From NCBI GenBank assembly GCA_017997825.1, contig JAGOEH010000001.1, positions 1-56,464 on the forward strand: a stretch of DNA of 56,464 bases, given 5' to 3'. The notes beneath the pieces were generated by a model. The model was not told where the DNA came from. It searched no databases and saw only the letters and a program-made list of their open reading frames with translations. A program made the translations under genes and the position numbers. The stretch comes from Candidatus Delongbacteria bacterium. Lineage in GTDB: Bacteria > JAGOEH01. Shown one piece after another: positions 16,529-26,672 of the stretch. Numbering within the stretch: position 1 is the first letter of the stretch; each line of letters begins with the position of its first letter.

Positions 16529-17602
16529 ATGGCGAAAACAACCGCAATTCCGGAACCATCATCCAATCAATCTGAAAAAATGAAGGCCGTTCAACTGGCC
16601 TTGGAACAGATTGAACGAGCTCACGGTAAAGGCTCATTGATGATGATGGGGGATAAAAATTACAATCGACAGGTGGAAGTGATTTCTACCGGATCGATCC
16701 GGTTGGATGCCGCTTTGGGCGTCGGCGGGGTTCCACGGGGTCGGATCATCGAGATTTATGGACCTGAGTCATCCGGTAAGACGACCCTGGCGTTTCACAT
16801 TATTGCTGAAGCCCAGAAACGGGGAGGGATTGCCGCCATTATCGATGCCGAGCATGCCGTTGATCCTTCCTATGCCCGGCGTCTGGGGACCGATATCGAT
16901 AATCTGCTGATTTCACAACCCGATACGGGCGAACAGGCTTTGGACATCGCCGAGACCCTGGTACGAAGCGGTGCCATCGATGTGATTGTGGTTGATTCAG
17001 TGGCGGCACTGGTTCCCCGGGCTGAAATCGAAGGCGATATGGGCGATGCCCACATGGGACTCCAAGCCCGGTTGATGTCCCAGGCCCTGCGAAAACTGAC
17101 CGGCAGTATCTCCAAATCCAAAACATGCGCAGTTTTCATCAATCAGGTCCGCGAAAAGATCGGTGTCATGTTCGGTAATCCCGAAACCACCACCGGCGGC
17201 CGTGCCCTGAAATTCTATTCCTCCGTCCGGATCGAAATCCGGCGCATTACCTCCATCAAAGAAGGTGATAATACCATCGGAAACCGAACCGTGGCCAAGG
17301 TCGTCAAGAATAAGGTCGCCCCCCCCTTCAAAAGCGCCGAATTCGATATCATCTTCAATGAAGGGATCTCCAAGAGCGGTGAAGTGCTCGATATGGGCGT
17401 CGATTACAAAATCATCAACCGGAGCGGGACCTGGTTTTCCTTTGGGGAGGAACGCCTGGGCCAGGGACGCGAAAACGCCAAACGATACCTGCTGGAAAAA
17501 CCCGAGCTCTTCCGGGAATTGGAAAAACAGGTTCGGATTAAGCTGGGACTGATCCCCGAATCTCCCGATAAAGAACCGGCCGATCGCAAAACCCAGGCCT
17601 GA
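16529..17602 (+). CDS. recA: Recombinase RecA
   Basis: RecA forms ATP-dependent filaments on single-stranded DNA for homologous recombination and for triggering self-cleavage of SOS repressors. Walker [10 protein letters not shown] lies near residues 77-85, and [10 protein letters not shown] with the [18 protein letters not shown] stretch forms the Walker B and L1 region. [19 protein letters not shown] marks L2. The start at 16529 is chosen because AAAGGAG lies 6 bases upstream; an ATG five codons earlier overlaps that site. Product is 357 residues, normal length. recX follows by 20 bases. Confidence 0.98.
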   Translation: MAKTTAIPEPSSNQSEKMKAVQLALEQIERAHGKGSLMMMGDKNYNRQVEVISTGSIRLDAALGVGGVPRGRIIEIYGPESSGKTTLAFHIIAEAQKRGGIAAIIDAEHAVDPSYARRLGTDIDNLLISQPDTGEQALDIAETLVRSGAIDVIVVDSVAALVPRAEIEGDMGDAHMGLQARLMSQALRKLTGSISKSKTCAVFINQVREKIGVMFGNPETTTGGRALKFYSSVRIEIRRITSIKEGDNTIGNRTVAKVVKNKVAPPFKSAEFDIIFNEGISKSGEVLDMGVDYKIINRSGTWFSFGEERLGQGRENAKRYLLEKPELFRELEKQVRIKLGLIPESPDKEPADRKTQA

Positions 17603-17622
17603 CCCATTGCGGGGTATTCAGG

Positions 17623-18276
17623 ATGAGGGTCCAGAATCGCCGATTTCGGCCTGATCATAAGACACTTGAGATCCAGTGGGATGACGATACCAGCGACCTC
17701 CTGTCTTCCCTGATAGCAGAACGCTATTATTCCCTGCTGGCTCCCGGAAATCTGATCGAAGATTCCGATCTGGTCAGGATCCGTCAGGAAAACGCTTATG
17801 AAATCGCCTTAAAACGCGCCTATGACCTATTAGCCCGAAAGGGATATACATCGTTCGAACTCCGCAATAAACTGACGCAATCGGATATCCCGGCCGATAC
17901 GATCCGGGATGTGTTGACCCGTCTCAGACAGCTTGATTATCTGAACGATGAGAAAACGCTGCTGGATTGGGCGCTGCGTCAGCTCCAGGAACGACCGATG
18001 GGGCATCTCAAGCTCAAACAGCTTCTGATCCGCCGCGCCGGTCAATGCCCGCTGGTGCAGACTATTCTCCGGCAGGCCTATGCCCAAATTCCGGAAACCG
18101 AATTGATCCGCCATTGCCTGCTGAAGAAATACAGGCAGCGCCCCTTGGCCGATCTGAAGGAAAAAGCACGCGCCTACCGCTATCTGAGCAGTTTGGGATT
18201 CCGCTCTGACGCTATTATGCAGATCATGTCATCTCCTTTCGATGAGGATACCCGGCCATCTCCGGACGATGATTGA
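17623..18276 (+). CDS. recX: RecA regulator RecX
   Basis: RecX binds RecA filaments and limits or modulates their activity. The 217-residue protein consists of three-helix repeats; the hallmark segment ALKRAYDLLARKGYTSFELRNKL is spread over residues about 65-87 and followed by RDVLTRLRQLDYLNDEKTLLDWALR. The first 50 residues are variable. Location directly behind recA in the same direction supports the assignment. No ribosome site stronger than GGATG-like sequence is seen, suggesting translation at a lower level than RecA. Confidence 0.9.
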   Translation: MRVQNRRFRPDHKTLEIQWDDDTSDLLSSLIAERYYSLLAPGNLIEDSDLVRIRQENAYEIALKRAYDLLARKGYTSFELRNKLTQSDIPADTIRDVLTRLRQLDYLNDEKTLLDWALRQLQERPMGHLKLKQLLIRRAGQCPLVQTILRQAYAQIPETELIRHCLLKKYRQRPLADLKEKARAYRYLSSLGFRSDAIMQIMSSPFDEDTRPSPDDD

Positions 18277-18321
18277 ATCCTCCGATGAAAATTCCTAATC
18301 CGTAAGAGAAATTATGGTTCT

Positions 18322-20469
18322 ATGACGACCCGGAACAAAGAAGACTATCAATTGAATGGATTTCTGCACGCCATTCGGGATACTGGGCATCCTCTTGATC
18401 TCGACATTATCAGTTATGCCTTTAAATTCAGTCAGGTCGTCCATTATGCCCAGCTCCGAAAATCCGGTGAGCCTTACTTTATTCACTGTTACCAAACTGC
18501 CTTGATTCTGGCGCAACTGATGATGGATACCGATACGGTTGTGGCCGGTCTCCTGCACGATACACTCGAGGATACCCAGGTTTCCAAGGAGGTTCTGACT
18601 GATCTTTTCGGCGAAGAAATTGCATTTCTGGTCGAAGGGGTCACCAAGTTTAAAACAATCAAGTACCAGAATATCCATGAAAATGTCACCGAGAACTTTC
18701 TGAAGCTGTTCATGGCGATGGCTCAGGACCCCCGCGTCATTATCATTAAATGCGCCGATCGCCTCCATAACATGAGGACCCTGGAACACCTCAAACCGAG
18801 ACGCCAGGTGGAAATTGCCCGGGAAACCATGGATATCTATGCCCCCTTAGCTCACCGGTTTGGAATCGGCCAGATGAAGTGGGAACTGGAGGATCTGGCA
18901 TTTAAATACCTTTATCCCGACGAATATCTCCAGCTTGTCAACGATATCAATGAAAAACGGGAAGTCCGGGAAGAATCCCTGCGCCAGATCATCGACCCGA
19001 TCCGGCGCGAACTGGAAAAGAACTCCCTCTCCATTCATATCAGCAGCCGTCCCAAACATCTGTGGAGTGTATTTCTTAAAATGAAATCCAAGGGATACTC
19101 CTTAGACCGGGTCTTCGATTTACTGGCGATCCGGATCATCACCACCAGCAAAGAACAATGCTATTATGCTATGGGTATTATTCACAGTCTGTATAAACCA
19201 ATCCATGAACGGTTCAAAGATTATATCGCCAATCCCAAAAGCAATCTTTATCAATCAATCCATACCACCATTATGACCAACGATGGCCGGGCTATCGAGA
19301 TCCAAATCAGAACCCAGGAAATGCACCGGGTCGCCGAAATCGGAATCGCCGCCCATTGGCAGTATAAGGAGGGAAAGTCCAAAATATCCGAAATGGAACG
19401 GAAAAAGGTGGAATGGATTCGCCAATTGATCGAATGGCATCAGTTATCTCATAGTCAGGATGAATTCATTAAGGCCCTCAAAGACGAAGTCTATGAACAA
19501 GAGATATTCGTGTTTACCCCCAAAGGGCATCCGATGAATTTTATCCTGGGAGCCACCGTTCTGGATTTTGCCTTTGCTATCCATACCGATGTCGGAATCC
19601 ATTGCAGCGGCGCTAAAATCAATAATAAGATCGTTCCTCTAAACACTGAACTGAAAAACAATGACAGTATCGAAATTATCACCTCGCCCCATAAAACCCC
19701 CAGCCGGGATTGGCTGGACATGGTCAAAACCATCCGCGCCAAAAGCAAAATCAAGAACTGGTTCAAAAAAGAGGGATTGGCTCAGGCCCAACAGATCGGA
19801 CACGGCATTTTTGAACAACACATCAAACGAAGCCGCCTGACCATGCCCACCGATACGGAATTGCTGTCGGCCTTCAACGCCTATGGATATAATGAGCTTT
19901 CCTTGGGTTTCGCCGCCATAGGGAATGGGGATCTTTCGATCGTTACACTTCTGAACCGCTTGTTCCCTAAAGACCAGATGGTCAAGCCGGAAAGCCGGCT
20001 CCAAAAAATACTGGACTTTACTCGCCGGGAATCGAAGGGAATCCGGATCGAATCCATCGAAAACGTGATGTACCATTTTGCGAAGTGCTGTCAACCCATT
20101 CCCGGTGATTCCATCATCGGTTTTATCAGCCGCGGCCGCGGAATTGTCATCCATAAGTCGGATTGCCCCAATATCACCTCCATTATGGCGCAGGAGGATA
20201 GGATTATCCATGTGATCTGGGATGTCTCTGGGAATGAATTCTTCACCGGCCATGTCAAGGTCCAAAGCAAAAGCAATCCCAACCTCCTCAGCGATATTTC
20301 CCATATCGTTACCGATCTGGAGTCCAAACTGCTACAGCTGAAAATGGAAGAAGAAAGCTATAATATGACAATCGATATCGTGATCGAAATTAAAAATCTA
20401 ACCCATCTTTCCAAGATTATCTCCAAAATTAAAAAACTGAAGGGCATCTATCAGGTCAATCGGATATAG
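18322..20469 (+). CDS. rel: Bifunctional (p)ppGpp synthetase/hydrolase, Rel/SpoT family
   Basis: The enzyme makes and degrades the alarmone (p)ppGpp. The hydrolase HD domain is intact: HCYQTA, LLHDTLED (HD about residues 79-80) and KCADRLHNMRTL. The synthetase domain (about 240-350) contains RPKHLWSVFLKMKSKG, DLLAIRII and NLYQSIHTT. A TGS domain (VFTPKGHPM, about 390-450) and a C-terminal ACT domain (about 640-715) complete the long RSH architecture; length 715 is normal. Both catalytic halves therefore look functional. It stands alone between recX and the STAS gene. Confidence 0.95.
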   Translation: MTTRNKEDYQLNGFLHAIRDTGHPLDLDIISYAFKFSQVVHYAQLRKSGEPYFIHCYQTALILAQLMMDTDTVVAGLLHDTLEDTQVSKEVLTDLFGEEIAFLVEGVTKFKTIKYQNIHENVTENFLKLFMAMAQDPRVIIIKCADRLHNMRTLEHLKPRRQVEIARETMDIYAPLAHRFGIGQMKWELEDLAFKYLYPDEYLQLVNDINEKREVREESLRQIIDPIRRELEKNSLSIHISSRPKHLWSVFLKMKSKGYSLDRVFDLLAIRIITTSKEQCYYAMGIIHSLYKPIHERFKDYIANPKSNLYQSIHTTIMTNDGRAIEIQIRTQEMHRVAEIGIAAHWQYKEGKSKISEMERKKVEWIRQLIEWHQLSHSQDEFIKALKDEVYEQEIFVFTPKGHPMNFILGATVLDFAFAIHTDVGIHCSGAKINNKIVPLNTELKNNDSIEIITSPHKTPSRDWLDMVKTIRAKSKIKNWFKKEGLAQAQQIGHGIFEQHIKRSRLTMPTDTELLSAFNAYGYNELSLGFAAIGNGDLSIVTLLNRLFPKDQMVKPESRLQKILDFTRRESKGIRIESIENVMYHFAKCCQPIPGDSIIGFISRGRGIVIHKSDCPNITSIMAQEDRIIHVIWDVSGNEFFTGHVKVQSKSNPNLLSDISHIVTDLESKLLQLKMEEESYNMTIDIVIEIKNLTHLSKIISKIKKLKGIYQVNRI

Positions 20470-20491
20470 ACCGATCAGGATAATTTTTTAC

Positions 20492-20520
20492 TTGACTTTT
20501 AATCTGTATTTCATTATATA
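20492..20520 (+). promoter_or_regulatory. Promoter of the STAS gene
   Basis: TTGACT (20492-20497), 17 bases, TATATA (20515-20520); leader of about 105 bases to 20631. Confidence 0.65.
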
Positions 20521-20630
20521 TGGTAAATAAATAATCGGTGAATGCGAATTCTGAATCCACGTATTCGTCATGTTGATTGGTTGTATTGTAGTGTGTATTG
20601 GTTTTATAACCGGCCTAACTGGGAGATCGA

Positions 20631-20969
20631 ATGGTACTGACATCGTCTAAAAACGGCAATGTCGTTATCGTCGAGGTTCATGAGGACATAAATTTTGAGA
20701 ATACCCGGGAGTTGAAGACCTATGTCAGGCAAATGATTGATAAAGAGCAAAGCGTGAACTTTATCATCAATCTCAAGCCGGTTAGTTTTATTGACAGTTC
20801 GGGATTGGGAACCCTGGTTTCGTTGTTGGCTTTACTGAGGAAAGTCAATGGACAAATGAAGCTGGTGGGAATCAATCAGACGATGGATGAGCTTTTCAAG
20901 CTGACCCGGCTCGATGCTTTTTTTGAAATATACTCCAATACTCAGGATGCCCTGGATTCTTTTTTATAA
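20631..20969 (+). CDS. STAS-domain anti-sigma factor antagonist-like protein
   Basis: The 112-residue single-domain protein matches the SpoIIAA/RsbV group: VVIVEVHEDINFENTRELK at the start and FIIDLKPVSFIDSSGLGTL-like sequence (here FIINLKPVSFIDSSGLGTL, about 48-66) with the phosphorylatable Ser preceding SGLG. Such proteins bind anti-sigma kinases and are controlled by phosphorylation at that Ser. No RsbW-type kinase, PP2C phosphatase or alternative sigma factor lies nearby, so its partner must be elsewhere. It has its own promoter and precedes rimP by 80 bases, so readthrough into the rimP cluster is possible. Confidence 0.9.
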   Translation: MVLTSSKNGNVVIVEVHEDINFENTRELKTYVRQMIDKEQSVNFIINLKPVSFIDSSGLGTLVSLLALLRKVNGQMKLVGINQTMDELFKLTRLDAFFEIYSNTQDALDSFL

Positions 20970-21048
20970 CGGCTTTATACGGTCGATAAGGCTGGTGCGA
21001 TAGCGATACCATAAGCTTAATATTTTAATCCAGACAGGAACAGCACGG

Positions 21049-21504
21049 ATGGACTTTTATCTTAATCAGTTAAAAGACAAAGTCATGCCTCTTTTGGAAG
21101 CTCATCATTATCAATTGTATAAGTTGTTGTTGGTACCTTTGAAGCGCCGTCTGCTGATCCGCGTCTTCATCGAGAATGATGCCGGAATTACGGTTGGTGA
21201 TTGTGAGAAAGTCAGTCGATTGATCAATGATATGATATTTACGGAAAACCTGGTGGAATCGGCTTATGTGTTGGAAGTGAGCTCTCCGGGAATTGACAGA
21301 CCCTTGGAAAAGCTCAAGGATTTTCAGCGAAATATCGGCCGAAAATTGCGGGTGTTCTACCAGCAATCCGATCAGGCCCATTCAGCCGAAGGAATATTGG
21401 AAGAGGCTGCGGATTCAGGAATCCGAATCGACCGGGGAAAGAAAGGCTCACTAAGTCTGGAATTCTCGCAGATCACCAAAGCGAATGTATTACCTAAATT
21501 TTAA
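21049..21504 (+). CDS. rimP: Ribosome maturation factor RimP
   Basis: RimP assists maturation of the 30S subunit. The 151-residue protein has the N-terminal alpha/beta domain with LIRVFIENDAGITVGDCEKVSR (residues about 40-61 as two motifs) and the SSPGIDRPLEKLKDFQRNIG signature before the C-terminal Sm-like barrel. It is the first gene of the conserved rimP-nusA-infB cluster, 15 bases before nusA. Confidence 0.95.
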   Translation: MDFYLNQLKDKVMPLLEAHHYQLYKLLLVPLKRRLLIRVFIENDAGITVGDCEKVSRLINDMIFTENLVESAYVLEVSSPGIDRPLEKLKDFQRNIGRKLRVFYQQSDQAHSAEGILEEAADSGIRIDRGKKGSLSLEFSQITKANVLPKF

Positions 21505-21519
21505 AAGGAGTATAACAGG

Positions 21520-22767
21520 ATGAGTTTATCCTTAGTTGATATCTTGACGGAAATTGCCAAGGAAAAGGGGATTAAATTTGATTTAGTCATAAAAGCATTT
21601 AAAGAAGTGATTATGATGGCGATCCGGAAAAAATATTTGTATGTGGATGACATTCGATTGGATGTGAACCCGCTGACCGGTGAGATTAAAATATTCATGC
21701 AGAAAAAAGTGGTGAATTTTGTTACCCGGGATGGGGCTGAAATAACGGTATCGGAAGCTCGAAGCCATAAGATCAATCCTCAGCCGGGAGATGTGGTGGA
21801 GGTTGAGCTGCCCTTTTCCGAGCTGGGTCGTAACGCCGCCATCACCGCTAAACAAGCCTTGCTGAATAAAGTCAGAGAAGTCGAAAAGGAATCGATCGCC
21901 GATGAGGTTAGCCAGCGGATCGGAGAGCTGTTCACCGGCACGGTCCAGAAAATTGAACCGGGATATGTCCTGTTGACCTCAGGAAAGGCAGAATTCAATC
22001 TGCCCTCCAAAGAACAGATTCCCGGTGAACTCTACACCGTGGGGCAGCCGGTTCGCTTTGTGCTTTCCCATATTCAGCGCTCCCCTCATGGCTCCATGTT
22101 GATCGGTTCGCGAGCGTCCGCCCAGTTCCTCAAATCGATGCTGGAAATCGAGATCCCGGAAGTCTTCGAAGGAGCCGTTCGAATTAAAAAAGTTGTCCGC
22201 GAAGCCGGTATCAAATCGAAAATCGCGGTCTATTCCGATATTGAAAAGATCGACCCGGTCGGGGCCTGCGTCGGGATGCGCGGCGCCCGTATCCAGGCCA
22301 TTATGGAACAACTCAATCATGAGCGAATGGACGTCCTGTTGTGGTCGAGCGATACCACCGTACTGGCCCTGCGTGCCTTGACTCCGGGAAAACCCAAGGA
22401 CGTCATTTTTGACCGGGAACATAACCGATTAAAAGCAATTATCCCGGATGACCAAGTTTCGATCACCCTTGGGAAAGGTAAAGCCAATCTTAAGCTGGCC
22501 AGCCAACTGGTTGGCTATCCGATTGACCTGATTCGTGAATCTGAATACCAAAAGCAGAAAGAAAGGGAAAGCGACCATATCATCGATATCCATGAAATCT
22601 CCGGTATCGGTCAACGCACCATCGATAAGCTAATCAGCGCCGGATTTGATACGGTTCAAGATCTGATGTCCGGAGATGAAGATGCCCTGATGGCTATCCC
22701 CGGATTAGGAGAAAAAACCATTAGAAAGATTTTAGATAATGCGAAAGAGCTTTTGGATAACGCTTAA
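21520..22767 (+). CDS. nusA: Transcription termination/antitermination factor NusA
   Basis: NusA binds RNA polymerase and nascent RNA and modulates pausing and termination. Order of domains: N-terminal polymerase-binding domain (about 1-125), S1 domain (FTGTVQKIEPGYVLL, about 135-200), two KH domains (PVGACVGMRGARIQAIMEQL and VSITLGKGKANLKLASQL). The C-terminus carries helix-hairpin-helix motifs (ISGIGQRTIDKLISAG and IPGLGEKTIRKIL) rather than long acidic repeats. AAAGGAG precedes the ATG. Spacing to infB is 24 bases; the ylxR and ylxQ genes often found between them are absent. Confidence 0.96.
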   Translation: MSLSLVDILTEIAKEKGIKFDLVIKAFKEVIMMAIRKKYLYVDDIRLDVNPLTGEIKIFMQKKVVNFVTRDGAEITVSEARSHKINPQPGDVVEVELPFSELGRNAAITAKQALLNKVREVEKESIADEVSQRIGELFTGTVQKIEPGYVLLTSGKAEFNLPSKEQIPGELYTVGQPVRFVLSHIQRSPHGSMLIGSRASAQFLKSMLEIEIPEVFEGAVRIKKVVREAGIKSKIAVYSDIEKIDPVGACVGMRGARIQAIMEQLNHERMDVLLWSSDTTVLALRALTPGKPKDVIFDREHNRLKAIIPDDQVSITLGKGKANLKLASQLVGYPIDLIRESEYQKQKERESDHIIDIHEISGIGQRTIDKLISAGFDTVQDLMSGDEDALMAIPGLGEKTIRKILDNAKELLDNA

Positions 22768-22791
22768 CATTATTCAAGGAGTGATTTTTCA

Positions 22792-25014
22792 GTGAAACGA
22801 ATATATCAGATAGCCAAAGAATACAATATTTCAAGTAAAGCCATCATCGATATGCTTCATGCCATGAATATCGATGTCAAGAATCACATGAGCGTCGTTC
22901 CGGACGATATCCTCGATAAGATTAAGGCCAAGTTTCAGCAGGAAGTCGATTCCGTTAAAAAAAGCTATGAAAAGATCAAGCTGCTGCACACCGAGGAGGA
23001 GGTCAAACCGGAGAAGCCGGCCTCCGAAACGGAAGATGTCTATGATGAGGATCAAATCAAGCTGGCTAAAACCGAAAAGGTCGATAAGTTCAAAAAAGCC
23101 AAGAAATTTGAAAAGGGCAAAATTTTTAAAGGGGTAGTTAAAAAGGATATCGTCAAAGACGAGAGCGAGATCAAAGAGAGTATCAAAAAAACCATGGCCA
23201 AGATGAGCCAGGGCCGGAAACTCAAAAAGTACAAGAAAAGTTCCGATGAGATCCAGGAAATGATCGAAGACAGTCATCTGATTCAAGTCCCTGAATTTAT
23301 CTCTACCGGAGAACTGGCTACCGTGCTGGGGGTTGACCCATCGCAGCTGATCAGCAAATCGCTGGAATTGGGAATCATGGCGACCATCAACCAACGGCTG
23401 GATATGGATCTGATTACCCTCCTGGCCGGCGAATTCGGGTTTGAAGTTCAGAAGCAAATGGAACTGGAGCTCGATGAGGAAGAGGAGTTTGAGGAAGACG
23501 ATGAACAGGAGATCCGTCCGCCGATCGTGACCATCATGGGCCATGTCGATCATGGGAAAACAACCCTGTTGGATCATATCCGCAAATCGAATGTCGTCAG
23601 CACCGAATCGGGCGGGATTACCCAGCATATTGGCGCGTACCAGGTTTTTTTGAAGGATAAGCGGATCACCTTCATCGATACCCCGGGCCATGAAGCCTTT
23701 ACCGCGATGCGGGCCCGTGGGGCTCAGATCACCGATATTGTAGTGTTGGTGGTCGCAGCCGACGATGGAATCATGCCGCGGACCGAAGAGGCGATCAACC
23801 ATGCCCGGGCCGCCGGAGTGCCCATTATTGTGGCTATCAACAAAATCGATCTCCCGAGCGCCAATCTGGACCGCACCAAGCAACAACTGGCTGATCACGG
23901 CCTCACGGTTGAAGAGTGGGGCGGCGATACCCTGGCGGTTCCCATCAGCGCTAAAAAGGGAATCAATATTGATAAATTATTGGAGATGATCCTGCTGGTA
24001 GCCGAATTGTCCGAACTGAAAGGGAATCCGGAAAAATTCGCGACCGGCGTCATTGTAGAAGCCAAACTGGATAAAGGCCGGGGACCGGTCGGAACCCTGC
24101 TGGTCCAAAATGGTACCTTGCATATTGGGGATAATTTTGTTTGCGGGTATGGATACGGTAAAATCAGAGCGATGTACGATGATCGCGGACAACGGATCAA
24201 TGAGGCCGGAATCTCTCAGCCCGTCCAGATCGTCGGTTTCTCCATGATTCCCAACGCCGGTGATAAGTTCAATGTGGTCGAATCGGAAACCGTGGCCAAA
24301 CAGATCGCTAATAAACGAATGCAGCTTAAACGGGAACGGGATTTCCGTACCAAGAACAAGATTTCGCTGGAAAACCTGTATGATAAAATTAAAAGCGGAG
24401 AGGCTAAAGAACTCAATATCGTCATCAAGGCCGATGTGGATGGATCCATCGAGGCCATTGACGACTCACTCAAGAAACTCTCCAACCCGGAAGTCAAAAT
24501 CAATATCATCCATAAAGGAGTGGGAGGCATCAATGATGCCGATATTATGCTGGCCTCCGCTTCCAATGCCCTGATCCTTGGATTCCGGGTTCGTCCCTCC
24601 GGTGCGATCAAGGAATTGGCCAATAAAGAAAATATCAGTATCCGCACCTATGAAATCATCTATGATGTCATCAATGATATTGAGGCCAGTCTCAAAGGAA
24701 TGCTGGCTCCCATCTATGAAGAGATCTCGGTCGGTGAATGCATCGTTCGGGATACCTTCCATATTCCCAAGGTTGGTACCGTGGCCGGCTGTTATGTCCG
24801 CAGCGGAACCATTCGCCGTAATACCAAGGTGCGCATCGTTCGCGACGGCGTCATCCTATACCAGGGCGGACTCGGATCGCTCAAACGCTTCAAGGAAGAT
24901 GTCCGGGAAGTCGGTACCGGCTATGAATGCGGCCTGAAAGTCGAAGGCTTTAATGATATCAAAGTCGGCGATCTGATTGAACAATTTGAGAAAAAAGAGA
25001 TCAAACGACAGTAA
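22792..25014 (+). CDS. infB: Translation initiation factor IF-2
   Basis: IF-2 is the GTPase that places initiator tRNA on the 30S subunit and promotes subunit joining. The GTG start follows AAGGAG. The N-terminal IF2_N domain ([20 protein letters not shown]) is followed by a Lys/Glu-rich linker (about 60-165). The G domain has GHVDHGKTT (about 250-258), DTPGHEAF (about 296-303) and NKID (about 350-353). Domains II to IV follow to residue 740. It is somewhat shorter than E. coli IF-2 because the N-terminal linker is short. Confidence 0.97.
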   Translation: MKRIYQIAKEYNISSKAIIDMLHAMNIDVKNHMSVVPDDILDKIKAKFQQEVDSVKKSYEKIKLLHTEEEVKPEKPASETEDVYDEDQIKLAKTEKVDKFKKAKKFEKGKIFKGVVKKDIVKDESEIKESIKKTMAKMSQGRKLKKYKKSSDEIQEMIEDSHLIQVPEFISTGELATVLGVDPSQLISKSLELGIMATINQRLDMDLITLLAGEFGFEVQKQMELELDEEEEFEEDDEQEIRPPIVTIMGHVDHGKTTLLDHIRKSNVVSTESGGITQHIGAYQVFLKDKRITFIDTPGHEAFTAMRARGAQITDIVVLVVAADDGIMPRTEEAINHARAAGVPIIVAINKIDLPSANLDRTKQQLADHGLTVEEWGGDTLAVPISAKKGINIDKLLEMILLVAELSELKGNPEKFATGVIVEAKLDKGRGPVGTLLVQNGTLHIGDNFVCGYGYGKIRAMYDDRGQRINEAGISQPVQIVGFSMIPNAGDKFNVVESETVAKQIANKRMQLKRERDFRTKNKISLENLYDKIKSGEAKELNIVIKADVDGSIEAIDDSLKKLSNPEVKINIIHKGVGGINDADIMLASASNALILGFRVRPSGAIKELANKENISIRTYEIIYDVINDIEASLKGMLAPIYEEISVGECIVRDTFHIPKVGTVAGCYVRSGTIRRNTKVRIVRDGVILYQGGLGSLKRFKEDVREVGTGYECGLKVEGFNDIKVGDLIEQFEKKEIKRQ

Positions 25015-25035
25015 ACATTCAATGGAGAAGATACT

Positions 25036-25317
25036 ATGACAATCGGTGTTTGTATCTTTGAAATTCATTTTCCCGAAAGCAACTCGCTGAAAAAGAAACG
25101 GTATCATTTGAAAGGACTTAAAACCAAAATCCGTAATAAATACAACGTGTCGCTGGCTGAGATCGATCATTTCGATCTGTGGCAAAAGGCGAAACTGGCT
25201 GCGGTGTGTGTCTCACCCGAGTCCAAATTCGCTAATGAAGTGCTCAATAACATGATCAATTTCATTAAGTTTAATGTAGAAGGCGAATTGATCGATTATA
25301 AAATTGAAATGATGTAG
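25036..25317 (+). CDS. ylxP: DUF503 family protein (YlxP-like)
   Basis: The 93-residue protein matches the YlxP/DUF503 family: IGVCIFEIHFPESNSLKKKR at the start, then LKTKIRNKYNVSLAEIDHFDLWQKAKLA in the helix-strand core. Members sit between infB and rbfA in many bacteria, as here, and are thought to be linked to translation or ribosome assembly; no biochemical role can be read from sequence. AATGGAGAAG upstream acts as ribosome site. rbfA follows after 3 bases. Confidence 0.9.
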   Translation: MTIGVCIFEIHFPESNSLKKKRYHLKGLKTKIRNKYNVSLAEIDHFDLWQKAKLAAVCVSPESKFANEVLNNMINFIKFNVEGELIDYKIEMM

Positions 25318-25320
25318 CCC

Positions 25321-25695
25321 ATGGCCCCTCAATCGGTTGATCGTATTAAAAAAATCGACTCGCTGCTGTTGGAAACTCTGTCGGATATTGTCCGGCGGGA
25401 AGTCAAGGATCCAACCGCCGGAATCTTCTCACTGACTCAGGTCCGCACCAGCCGGGATCTGAAATACTCCAAAGTGATGGTTTCCGTCCTGGGCGAAGAT
25501 GAAACCCGTAACCATACCATCCAGATTCTGAATAAACTGGCCGGCTATTTCCGTCATCTGCTGAATGATAATGTCCATCTGCGAACCATCCCTCAATTGA
25601 CATTCATCCTGGACACATCGGTCGATTATAGTCAGAAGATCGAAGCCCTGATCCGCCAAACCAAAGAAAAACCGGTTCCGGACCATGAAGCTTGA
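25321..25695 (+). CDS. rbfA: Ribosome-binding factor A
   Basis: RbfA acts in late 30S assembly and 16S rRNA 5'-end processing. The 124-residue protein shows the KH-like fold: RIKKIDSLLLETLSDIVRREVKDP, TQVRTSRDLKYSKVMVSVLG and the C-terminal PQLTFILDTSVDYSQKIEALI, where the family normally has D-S-hydrophobic. It begins 3 bases after ylxP and overlaps nrnA by 11 bases. Confidence 0.94.
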   Translation: MAPQSVDRIKKIDSLLLETLSDIVRREVKDPTAGIFSLTQVRTSRDLKYSKVMVSVLGEDETRNHTIQILNKLAGYFRHLLNDNVHLRTIPQLTFILDTSVDYSQKIEALIRQTKEKPVPDHEA

Positions 25696-26668
25696 TCTGA
25701 TCCAAATCGTCCATCAACTGATCAACGCCGAAACCCAGAATATCCTGATTACCTCTCATGCCTTTCCGGATGGCGACTCCATTGCCTCTCAAGTGGCTCT
25801 GGCCTATTTGTTGAAACAGCTCAACAAAAATGTCATGATCTATAATCAGGACACTGTCCCGGAACGTTACCGCTATCTTCCCGGAAGCCAATGGATTCAA
25901 ACCGATTGGAATCCGGAATTCAATCCTCAGCTATTACTGGTTCTGGATGTATTGCCATGGGAACGGCTGGGTACGGTTCAGTGGATCCGGGATCTCCACT
26001 TGCCTTTGATTGTGCTGGATCACCATATTCATGACCACCCGATCGAGGAAGATCATTACATCGATCCGGGAATGGCGGCGACCGCCCAGATTATCTATCA
26101 ACTCTATTTGATCTCACAGTTGCCGATCTGCCGTGAAGCGGCGGATTGCCTTTATACCGGGATTCTGACCGATACCGGCCGCTTTCGATTCAGCAATACC
26201 TCGGCCGATATCCTCCAGATGGCCGCCGATCTGGTTCGCCATGGCGCTAATCCCGAAACAATTACCCGCGAAATTTACTTCAACCGCAATCCCTCTTTTC
26301 TGAAAAACCTGGGTAAAGTCCTCAATACCATCGAGATCGTTCCCGAATACCAATGCCTCTTCTGCCATTTTACCATGGATATGAACAATGGAATGCCGAT
26401 TCGCATGGAAGAAACCGAGGATATTATCGAATATGTCAATTGTCTGGAAAGCGTCAAGCTCTATATATTCATCAAAGAGTACAAATCCGGGGAGTTTAAA
26501 GTCAGTCTTCGCTCGCGGGATGAGGTGGATGCCCGAAATCTGGCGGTTTACTTCGGCGGGGGCGGGCATAAACATGCTTCCGGTGCCAAACTATCCGGTA
26601 ATCTTATTCAGGTCCGCGCCCAACTGATGGAACAACTGCACCGGGTCGGAACCAATCCTCCCCTGTGA
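25685..26668 (+). CDS. nrnA: DHH/DHHA1 phosphoesterase, NrnA-type oligoribonuclease/pAp phosphatase
   Basis: NrnA-type enzymes degrade 2-5 nt RNA fragments and pAp using manganese. The DHH domain shows ITSHAFPDGDSIASQ (about 18-32), LVLDVLPWERLG, VLDHHIHD (about 115-122, the DHH motif) and GILTDTGRFRFSNT. The C-terminal DHHA1 domain ends with FGGGGHKHASGA (about 292-303), the substrate-binding glycine motif. Length 327 is typical. It overlaps rbfA and sits just before truB, as in many genomes. Confidence 0.93.
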   Translation: MKLDLIQIVHQLINAETQNILITSHAFPDGDSIASQVALAYLLKQLNKNVMIYNQDTVPERYRYLPGSQWIQTDWNPEFNPQLLLVLDVLPWERLGTVQWIRDLHLPLIVLDHHIHDHPIEEDHYIDPGMAATAQIIYQLYLISQLPICREAADCLYTGILTDTGRFRFSNTSADILQMAADLVRHGANPETITREIYFNRNPSFLKNLGKVLNTIEIVPEYQCLFCHFTMDMNNGMPIRMEETEDIIEYVNCLESVKLYIFIKEYKSGEFKVSLRSRDEVDARNLAVYFGGGGHKHASGAKLSGNLIQVRAQLMEQLHRVGTNPPL

Positions 26669-26672
26669 TCGA

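Noticed and set aside
22831-23898. Minus-strand open frame (355 codons) opposite infB
   Set aside because: Shadow of the Lys/Glu-rich IF-2 linker; the product is artificially rich in Phe and Leu.
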